DNA of 64,000 nucleotides from Deltaproteobacteria bacterium (GTDB taxonomy: Bacteria; Myxococcota_A; UBA9160; UBA6930), in contig JAPPPQ010000051.1 in assembly GCA_028817435.1 (NCBI GenBank), positions 62,001 to 126,000 of the forward strand. The letters are read 5' to 3'. Below, one piece after another: positions 56,666 through 64,000 of this stretch. The translations under genes and the position numbers were made by a program. The notes beneath the pieces were generated by a model. It had not been told where the DNA came from. It did not search any database and saw only the letters and a list, made by a program, of their open reading frames with translations. The number at the start of each line of letters is the position of its first letter. The first letter of the stretch is position 1.

Positions 56666-57220
56666 ATGGGGTTTCGCGCCGCCGCCACTGTTGCCGCCTT
56701 CATACTCGCCGGCTGCGCGGCTGCGCCGCCGCCGGATGAGGGGCAGGCGGCCCGCGCCGCCGCTGTTGCGGCCGATGCGGCGCGGGCGCAGGCGAGGGCG
56801 TTGCGCGCGTGGCTCGGCAGCGAAACCACCTATCGCGCTTTTTCTCTGGTGGGCGCAACGAAGGCCGATCTGCGTGCCGCGCGCTCAGCCGCGGACGAGG
56901 CGTATGTGGGCTACCGGTCCGCTGCTGCTGCGCATATCCGCACGGCTCGGCGTGTGGCGCGCGCACATCGCGCGGGTGGGTGGGGAATTTTCCCCGAGGC
57001 CGAAGCGCGCGCGCAGTTTGAGTCTGCGTGGGCGGATGCGTGGAGCAGCACCCGGAGCGGCGTGTTTCGTGGGCAGATAGGCAATTTCGACCGCTGGGCA
57101 GAGGCGGTGGAAGCGGCGGCGGCGGCGCTGGACAAAGCGGCGTTGCATTATCCGGCGGCCAGTGCGGAGGTGCGTGGCGGCGCTGCGGATGGCGCGCCGC
57201 CCGAAGCCGCCGCAAAATGA
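56666..57220 (+). CDS. Putative lipoprotein
   Basis: MGFRAAATVAAFILAGCAAAPPPDEG lipobox. Confidence 0.6.
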   Translation: MGFRAAATVAAFILAGCAAAPPPDEGQAARAAAVAADAARAQARALRAWLGSETTYRAFSLVGATKADLRAARSAADEAYVGYRSAAAAHIRTARRVARAHRAGGWGIFPEAEARAQFESAWADAWSSTRSGVFRGQIGNFDRWAEAVEAAAAALDKAALHYPAASAEVRGGAADGAPPEAAAK

Positions 57221-57269
57221 CTGCCTGCAGTCGCCGGGGTGCCTGCGCCCGAATCGGCTGCGCCGCTGC

Positions 57270-57926
57270 CTAGCAGCGAAGCCGAGTCACTTCGTAGGGA
57301 AACAGGCGGCTGAATTCGATCTGCTCAATGACCGCGCCTCTCGCGGTGGAGTAGCTCCACACCGCGCCGCCGGCATGTATCTGGTGGTGATGCGGTTCGC
57401 CTGCAAGGCGGAGCACAACGGCGGGCTGCATTCCGCGCTCCACGCAGGCGCAAGGGTGTTTGGGGCAGGGCGCGCGTTCGGCCGCGCCGATGATGCGCGG
57501 CGCGCTGCCGAGGGCCGCACCGTCACCGGGGGGTTGCTGTTGCGGCGCCGTCGGTGCATTGCTGTTTGCGGGGGGCGGTTCGCCGTCCCGGTAGAGTTCG
57601 CGCATCTTGCGATGGTGCTCGGCCTCTTCGCGCTGCACCCGGTGACGGCGCGCGCGTTCGCGGTCTTCCTCTGCTTCACGGAGCAGGGCAGCGGCGCGCT
57701 CCTCCTTTTCGCGGGCTGCCGCCTGCGCCTCTTCCTCGCTGCGCTGCAGCGCGCGCTCTTTGGCCGCCTGCTGCTCGGCGAGCAGCCGCGCCGCTTTTGC
57801 CGCCTCGTCCTCGTCGCGGAAGAGTCCGCCGATGCCGCCCGCGCAACCCAGCGCCAGATTCGCCGCCACCAACAACGCCCCGAGCCGCGCCGCTTTCGCT
57901 ACTGCGTTCCGGATGATTCCCTGCAT
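57270..57926 (-). CDS. Putative lipoprotein with coiled-coil region
   Basis: MQGIIRNAVAKAARLGALLVAANLALGCAGG, then Glu/Arg/Ala-rich helix. Confidence 0.6.
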   Translation of the reverse strand: MQGIIRNAVAKAARLGALLVAANLALGCAGGIGGLFRDEDEAAKAARLLAEQQAAKERALQRSEEEAQAAAREKEERAAALLREAEEDRERARRHRVQREEAEHHRKMRELYRDGEPPPANSNAPTAPQQQPPGDGAALGSAPRIIGAAERAPCPKHPCACVERGMQPAVVLRLAGEPHHHQIHAGGAVWSYSTARGAVIEQIEFSRLFPYEVTRLRC

Positions 57927-57993
57927 AGTTTCTCCTTCGTCACCAGCGCGCGCAAAATCACGGCGCTGGCCTTCTATCGCCGGGCGTGCCGAT

Positions 57994-58897
57994 TCACCAG
58001 CGGAATTCCCAGCGGATTCCGGCGTAGGCGTTGCCGCTCTCATCCAGCTGGAAATCGTAATCGAATCCACGCCGGTGCAGCGCGCTGTAAATCGTGGGCG
58101 TGCCGCGGCCGAATATCGCGCGGGCCGCTTGGTTCGCAATGAAGCTCACCAGAACGACGGTGACTCCTGTGGCGAGATAGGTTTTCGCCACATCGCCCGG
58201 CGAGCAGTTGATTCCAATGGGGACGAGGTAAGGAGGTGTGTCTGCTGTCGCGCCCACAAACCCTTGCTCCAACACTCCCTCATGTTGCATTGCATAGTCC
58301 GCCTCGAATTTCGCTATCCGCTGGGAGTGGGTATCTGCTTCGTTCCCGGCGCGATACCGGCGAATCGTCGAGCGCGCCTGTTGCTGATATGGAAGTGCGA
58401 CTGCTTCTCTGTGTGCTTCTCTGTGCGCCGCTTCAATTTCGGAACGGTTGAGCATTCCGAGCCGGTTCGTGTGCGCCTCTTCATTTTCGCCGCGCATCCG
58501 GGGAAACAGCCCTCCGAGAAACATCGTATCTGGCATCTCGGGCAAAGGCGGCAGCGGCGGCAAAGGAGGCAATGGTGCGGGTGGCGGGGTTTCGGCGGTA
58601 GCGGTGGCATCCGTATATCGAGGCAACGGATCATGGGCGTCAACGAAGAATTGCGCGGGCCGCCTCCCATCGCTGGGGCGCGGGGCCGCGTCCATATCCC
58701 GCGACACTTGCGCCGATTCCACACTCCAGCAACTGAAAAGCTGCCCACCTTCGGCGGATGCGCCCACTGGCGCAAATATTACTACCGCTACGAGAAGAAG
58801 CGCTGCGTAGATGTTTTCCCCCGGGGGGGGGGGGGGTGGGGGTGCCAGCGCCAGCCGAGGAAGTCTTCCTCAAGGGCGAGCAAACAGAATTGGGCAT
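57994..58897 (-). CDS. Putative secreted/envelope protein with a C14 tract that breaks the reading frame near its 5' end
   Basis: Main ORF 57994-58767 extends in frame upstream to a signal-like segment NIYAALLLVAVVIFAPVGASAEGG. The only well-placed start (ATG 58897 with AAGGAG) is in another frame, with C14 between them. Confidence 0.5.
58823..58836. repeat. Homopolymer G14 (C14 on minus strand)
   Basis: Direct count in ccccc-gggggggggggggg-tggggg. Confidence 0.95.
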
Positions 58898-59197
58898 GGG
58901 TTCTCCTTTCATTCTCCGCTCACCGGGTGTGCTTCCGCCACTAGCGCAGTTCCCAGCTTAGCCGAGCCAAGTCATTCAAAAATAGCCTCGAATGAGCAGA
59001 CTGCCACAAACAGTGTGTCTTCACAGGGGGAATCTCGCCTAGAAGCCGCTCGGGGCGTCCTCTGCGGAGGGGGCGCACCTGAGCGACGGATAGGGGGTGC
59101 GCTACAGGGGGTTGACGAGGGCCTGAGGGCGTGCCACGCTGGGTTTCCGTAGGGCTAGGTTGCCAACCCGTGGGCGATCGGGCGAGAGGGGGAGGTC

Positions 59198-60979
59198 GTG
59201 ACTAAGCCGAGGATTCGGGAGAATCACCTGAATCTGGCGGAGTACAGGGTTCTCGAGGCTTTTCGAGGTGGCGTTGAGAAAATCGCTGTTATGCTCCCGC
59301 CAGTCGAGAATTCCAACTTCCCACAGGTGGGTCACCCTGGAGAGCTTTCGGAAGAGGATTGGGAGAGCGCAATTCTGCGGAGTGAATTCCTGCGCGATCT
59401 CTATCTTGGAAATTACGGTGAGTTGGACACTCGCCGTGTCGAAATTCGGTGGGCCAAGGTAAGTGGCAGGCTTGATCTCAGTTATTGCAGAATTCGTCAG
59501 CCCATCTTGTTTAGACAATGCTTTTTCTCAGAGGGAATTTCATTGCTGGATTCGGTCATTCCCATTTTGCATTTGAAACGATGCTTGGTTCGAGGAATCG
59601 AACGAGGCTATGATCTTGATACCTCCAATGCTCTTAATGCCAATAGGCTAAAGTCTGGGCATGTGATGTTGGATAAGGGTTTCATAGCTGATGGAGATGT
59701 AAGTTTGGGTGGAGCGGTCATTGATGGGCATCTTGATTGCAGTGGCGGAATCTTCGAAGGTGGATTCTTGGCACAGGGATTGAAGGCTGGAGATGTGAGG
59801 TTGAATAACGGTTTTACGGCAAAAGGTGAAGTGAATTTGATAAACGCAGATATCGACGGGCAAGTCATTTGTCAGGGTGGAATATTTAATGAGAAATTTA
59901 CTGCTCAGAGTTTGAACGCGGAGGTTGTATTTATGAATCATGGATTCATAGCTAAAAATGAAGTGTTCCTGTTCGGTGCAAAAATCAAAGGTCAATTCAG
60001 TTGCCGCGGCGGGAAATTTAATGGAGGTATTAATGCGCAAGGCACGGAAGTTGTGGATGTGATACTGGGCGATGGTTTCATAGCTAATCGAGATGTGAAA
60101 TTTATGAACGCGCGTATTGATGGGCAGCTAACATGCATCGGTGGTAAATTCATGGAAGTCCTTGAATTGGCCGATGCCAAAATAGGGACATTTGTGAGCG
60201 ACAAACAGAGTTGGCCGAGAAAAGGCTCTCTGCGCTTGGATGGGTTTTGTTATCAGTGGCTTGTAGGGGATGCAGCGGATAGTGCAGAGGCTGGCTTGGA
60301 TTGGTTGAGTCGGACGGGGGAAGGAGAATTCTATCCCCACTCCTACGAGCAGTTGATGTCAGTGTATCGCCGTATGGGACGCCCTGACTGGGCAAGGAAG
60401 GTTGGATTCAAATTGGAGAAGCGAAGGCACCGAGGATATAAGAAGCGTGGAGATGCCGAGGATAACGAACGCCGTTGGTGGGATATTTGGTATGAGATTC
60501 TGCGTGTGACGATTGGCTATGGCTATAAGCCGTTTCGCTCTCTCGGCTGGATCTTGGGGCTGTGGCTGGGGGGCACTTTGGTGTTCGGGGGAGCGAACTT
60601 GTGCGGCGGTGGGAGTTTGCCGCCGCAGTCTTTGGAAGAGGCGAAGGCATTGTTCCTCGGATCTGAGGATCGTTCAGAGTGCTCGAACAGGTTGATTCTT
60701 CCGTTGGAAGGGCATTCGCTGATTTCGAGGGACGGTGAGGTGACTGAAAAGCGGACTCCAGAGCATTACCCGCAATTCGTCCCGGTCGTTTATGCCTTGG
60801 AGGCGCTGTTTCCCGTGCTCAATTTCGGCCAGTTGGAAAAGTGGCATCCGGGGAGTTGGCTGAGTGGCATTCGCTGGGGCATGACATTTCTCGGCACATC
60901 ACTGCTGGCAATTCTGGCCCTGTTCGGCGTCGGCGTGCTTGGCCCGCAACTCTGGCGTAGCGGGAAAGACAGCGTCTGA
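59198..60979 (+). CDS. Membrane protein with 44-aa solenoid-type repeats and C-terminal hydrophobic segments
   Basis: Repeats GFIADGDVSLGGAVIDGHLDCSGGIFEGG.. / GFTAKGEVNLINADIDGQVICQGGIFNEK.. / GFIAKNEVFLFGAKIKGQFSCRGGKFNGG.. / GFIANRDVKFMNARIDGQLTCIGGKF; C-term ILGLWLGGTLVFGG and FLGTSLLAILALFGVGVLG. Confidence 0.7.
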   Translation: MTKPRIRENHLNLAEYRVLEAFRGGVEKIAVMLPPVENSNFPQVGHPGELSEEDWESAILRSEFLRDLYLGNYGELDTRRVEIRWAKVSGRLDLSYCRIRQPILFRQCFFSEGISLLDSVIPILHLKRCLVRGIERGYDLDTSNALNANRLKSGHVMLDKGFIADGDVSLGGAVIDGHLDCSGGIFEGGFLAQGLKAGDVRLNNGFTAKGEVNLINADIDGQVICQGGIFNEKFTAQSLNAEVVFMNHGFIAKNEVFLFGAKIKGQFSCRGGKFNGGINAQGTEVVDVILGDGFIANRDVKFMNARIDGQLTCIGGKFMEVLELADAKIGTFVSDKQSWPRKGSLRLDGFCYQWLVGDAADSAEAGLDWLSRTGEGEFYPHSYEQLMSVYRRMGRPDWARKVGFKLEKRRHRGYKKRGDAEDNERRWWDIWYEILRVTIGYGYKPFRSLGWILGLWLGGTLVFGGANLCGGGSLPPQSLEEAKALFLGSEDRSECSNRLILPLEGHSLISRDGEVTEKRTPEHYPQFVPVVYALEALFPVLNFGQLEKWHPGSWLSGIRWGMTFLGTSLLAILALFGVGVLGPQLWRSGKDSV

Positions 60980-61231
60980 GCCGGAAAATCCCGCGTAATC
61001 CCCGAAAATCCCGGTTGGGGCAGGGTTAGGGGCAGTCTCCCCGCGGGGAAGGTGGGCGCGCGCCGCCCGGCTGACGGGCCGGGTGGGGCTTCCCGGCGGG
61101 GTGGGGGGTGTAGTATGCTCCCGGGCGCTGGGCTTGGGCGCGGCCGCGGGGCCTGCCGGGGGTGGGGGGCGGGGCTGGCGCGGCTCGAAAATCAACGGCA
61201 CAGAACAACAGAAACAGGGAGACAGGGCGAA

Positions 61232-62338
61232 ATGAATTTGGAGTTCTCCGACGATCAGAAGTTCGTTCAGCAGACTGCGCGGGATTACCTGGCGGAGAAC
61301 TGCGAGCTGGGGGTTTGCCGGGGGGTGTTGGAATCCGGGCAGCCCTTTGCGGCGGATTTGTGGAAGGGCGTGGCAGAGATGGGCTGGCTGGGCGCGGCGG
61401 TGCCGGAAGAGTTCGGCGGCGCGGGGCTGGGGCGGCTGGAGCTGGTGCTGATTGCGCAGGAGCTGGGGCGCGTGCTTGCGCCCATTCCCTTCTCTTCCTC
61501 GGCGGTGCTGGCTACGGAGGCGCTGCTGCTGGCGGGCAGCGAGGAGCAGAAGCAGCGCCATTTGCCCCGGCTGGCCTCGGGCGAGGCCATCGGCGCCTTT
61601 GCGCTGGCCGAAGGGCTGGGAGATTTCGATCCCACCAGCGCCGGGGTGAAGTTTGACGGCAAGAAGCTCAAGGGCGAAAAGCTGCCGGTGCAGGACGGCG
61701 CGGCGGCCACGCTGGCGGTGGTGGTGGCGCGGGAGGGCAAGGGCCAATCTCTGGCGCTGGTGGATTTGCAGGCGCAGGGCGTTACCCGCAGCGCGCTGCA
61801 GAGCTTCGACCCGAGCCGCCCGCTGGCGCGCATTTCTTTTGACGGCGCGGCGGCAGAGCGCCTGGGCAAGGCGGGGCAGGGCGCGGCGCTGGCGCAGCGC
61901 GTGCTGGACCGCGCGGCGGTGGTGATGGCCTACGAGCAGATTGGCGGGGCCGAGCGCGCGCTGGACATTACCCGCGAGCACACTATGGGGCGCTTCGCCT
62001 TCGGGCGGCCGGTGGCGAGCTTCCAGGCGCTGAAGCACCGCATGGCCGATGTCTATGGCAAGATTCAAATCGCCATTTCCAACGGCTATTACGCCGCCTG
62101 GGCTTTGGAAAACGACGAGAAAGAGCTGGGCGTGGCGGCCTGCGCGGCGCGGGTGGCGGCCAGCGAGGCGTTTGTGCTGGCCAGCGAGGAGATGATTCAA
62201 ATGCACGGCGGCGTGGGCTTCACCTGGGAATACGATTGCCACCTTTTCTACCGCCGCGCGCGCAGCCTGGCCCAGGCCATTGGCGGCGCGGACGAGTGGC
62301 GCGAAAAGCTGGTTTCGCGGGTGGAGGCCACGCTGTAA
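61232..62338 (+). CDS. Acyl-CoA dehydrogenase
   Basis: MNLEFSDDQKFVQQTARDYLAENC..GLGRLELVLIAQELGR; QMHGGVGFTWEYDCHLFYRRAR. Confidence 0.93.
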   Translation: MNLEFSDDQKFVQQTARDYLAENCELGVCRGVLESGQPFAADLWKGVAEMGWLGAAVPEEFGGAGLGRLELVLIAQELGRVLAPIPFSSSAVLATEALLLAGSEEQKQRHLPRLASGEAIGAFALAEGLGDFDPTSAGVKFDGKKLKGEKLPVQDGAAATLAVVVAREGKGQSLALVDLQAQGVTRSALQSFDPSRPLARISFDGAAAERLGKAGQGAALAQRVLDRAAVVMAYEQIGGAERALDITREHTMGRFAFGRPVASFQALKHRMADVYGKIQIAISNGYYAAWALENDEKELGVAACAARVAASEAFVLASEEMIQMHGGVGFTWEYDCHLFYRRARSLAQAIGGADEWREKLVSRVEATL

Positions 62339-62400
62339 CCGTAGCTGCCGCCCGCAGCTTCAACTTCAACTGCAATCGCAGCGAAAAAAAGGAGCGAGTC

Positions 62401-63648
62401 ATGAATTTCGACGATACCCCGCAAGAGGCCGAGTTCCGCGCCCGCGCGCGCGCCTTTCTGGAGCAGCACATGGAGCCGCTGGACCCCAAGGCGCCGCCCG
62501 GCTCGGTGTTTGGCGAGCGCGAGGACGAGAGCGCGATTCGCAGCGCCAAGGAGTGGCAGGCCACCAAGTTCGACAACGGCTGGGCGGTGCTCACCTGGCC
62601 CAAAGAGTTCGGCGGCCAGGGCCTGGGGCGCATGGAGAATGTCATCTTCAACCAGGAGCAATCGAAGTTCCAGACGCCGGCAGACATCTACGGCATTGGC
62701 CACGGCATGCTCGGCCCCACGCTCATGACCCACGGCAGCCAGGAGCAGAAGCAGCACTACCTGCGCGAAATGGCGCGGGGGCAGGTGGTGTGGTGCCAGT
62801 TGTTCAGCGAGCCCGCGGCGGGTTCGGATTTGGCGGGGCTGCGCACCAGCGCTGTGCGCGATGGCGACGGCTGGGTGATCAACGGGCAGAAAATCTGGTC
62901 CACCGGCGCGCACTTCAGCGATTGGGGCATGATCGTAACGCGCACCGATCCCGATGCGCCGAAGCACGATGGCCTTACCTACTTCATTGTGGATATGCAC
63001 GCGCCCGGTGTGGAGGCGCGGCCCATCCGGCAAATCAACGGCGGCTCGGGCTTCAACGAGGTGTTCTTCAACGATGTGAAGGTGTCGGATGCGCAGCGCG
63101 TGGGCGGCGTGGGCGAGGGCTGGAAGGTCTCCATTACCACGCTGATGAACGAGCGCGTCTCTATTGGCGCGGGGGGCGGCGCGGGCCGCACGCGGGATTT
63201 GTTCCGCCTGGCGCAGCAGTGCCGCCGCCGCGGGCGCCCGGCTATTGAAGACCCCTCGGTGCGGGAGCGGCTGGCGGACTTTTTCATCACCTCGAAGGGG
63301 CTGCAATACACCAGCTACCGCATTCTCTCCGCCGTCTCGCGGGGCGCCACGCCGGGGCCGGAGGGCTCCATTAGCAAGGCCATTGGCGCGCCCATGGCGC
63401 AGCGCCTGGCCGCCTTTGCCATGGAGCTGCAGGGCGCCATGGGCGGCGTGATGGACGGCGATTTGGCCCTGCAGGACGCCACCTGGCAGCAGAACTACCT
63501 GGGCGCGCCGGGCCTGCGCATTGCCGGCGGCACCGACGAGGTGCTGAAAAACATCATCGCCGAGCGCGTGCTGGGCCTGCCCGGCGAGGCGCGGCAGGAC
63601 AAGGGCATTCCCTTCCGCGAGGTGCCCACCGGCCCCGCCGCCAAGTAG
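62401..63648 (+). CDS. Acyl-CoA dehydrogenase
   Basis: VWCQLFSEPAAGSDLAGLRTSAVRDGDGWVINGQKIWSTGAHFSDWGMIVTRTD; GGTDEVLKNIIAERVLGLPGE. Confidence 0.95.
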   Translation: MNFDDTPQEAEFRARARAFLEQHMEPLDPKAPPGSVFGEREDESAIRSAKEWQATKFDNGWAVLTWPKEFGGQGLGRMENVIFNQEQSKFQTPADIYGIGHGMLGPTLMTHGSQEQKQHYLREMARGQVVWCQLFSEPAAGSDLAGLRTSAVRDGDGWVINGQKIWSTGAHFSDWGMIVTRTDPDAPKHDGLTYFIVDMHAPGVEARPIRQINGGSGFNEVFFNDVKVSDAQRVGGVGEGWKVSITTLMNERVSIGAGGGAGRTRDLFRLAQQCRRRGRPAIEDPSVRERLADFFITSKGLQYTSYRILSAVSRGATPGPEGSISKAIGAPMAQRLAAFAMELQGAMGGVMDGDLALQDATWQQNYLGAPGLRIAGGTDEVLKNIIAERVLGLPGEARQDKGIPFREVPTGPAAK

Positions 63649-63792
63649 GTCATTTTGGCATTGACCCGGCGGGCCGGGGCAGGCTAGGCTTGGGGGGACG
63701 ATGTTTGCCTCGCCCCCACAGATGACTGCGGACGAACCCGAGCAACCCGGGCCCGGCCCCAAGCAGGGCGCGGCGCGGTGCGGAGGCGCGCA

Positions 63793-64000
63793 ATGGACGC
63801 GCTGACGCTCGGGCTGCTGGTGGCCTTTTGCCTGCTGCTCTCCGCGTTTTTCTCGGGCAGCGAAACGGCGCTGCTGCGCCTGCCCCGCCACGAGGTCGAA
63901 TCCGAGGAATCGCCCTCGCTGTCCGGCTTGGCGGCCCGCGAGCTGCTGCGCAACACCTCGCGCATGCTCGTCACCATCCTGCTCGGCACCAACCTGGTGA
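63793..64000 (+). CDS. CNNM/CorC-type (DUF21) membrane protein, truncated at window end
   Basis: MDALTLGLLVAFCLLLSAFFSGSETALLRLPRHEVE..LLRNTSRMLVTILLGTNLV. Confidence 0.8.
   Translation, partial: MDALTLGLLVAFCLLLSAFFSGSETALLRLPRHEVESEESPSLSGLAARELLRNTSRMLVTILLGTNLV

Overview
This is a high-GC bacterial chromosome segment. Most of it is ordinary housekeeping gene content: hrcA-grpE-dnaJ, nusA-infB-ylxP-rbfA-truB-rpsO-pnp-dut-cdsA-purF, nadB, pgsA, purB-purL, a pyruvate dehydrogenase operon, recQ, aat, acyl-CoA dehydrogenases, tRNA-Phe and tRNA-Gly. Several lower-GC accessory insertions break it up. The main accessory locus (about 33.5-38.3 kb) is a compact Cas9 system. It has an orphan DNA methyltransferase, a tracrRNA on the minus strand with a clear terminator, a catalytically intact type II-C-like Cas9 (1090 aa), and a short array of five identical 36-bp repeats plus one truncated repeat with 30-bp spacers. 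No cas1, cas2, cas4 or csn2 is visible in the window. The strand opposite the tracrRNA anti-repeat is a degenerate CRISPR repeat whose terminal extended -10 (TGATACAAT) points at cas9, and each array repeat ends in a similar extended -10 (TGATATACT) in crRNA orientation. The array directly abuts the purL-purB operon. Other accessory items are a DUF262 + HNH + HEPN-like protein, a HigBA module with a palindromic operator, an orphan phage major-capsid-like gene, a retropepsin-like protease overlapping a small ORF, a secreted-protein ORF whose frame depends on a C14 tract, an ORF split by a single in-frame TGA, a 44-aa-repeat membrane protein, and a structured leader RNA candidate. All family calls come from reading motifs by eye; no database search was run.
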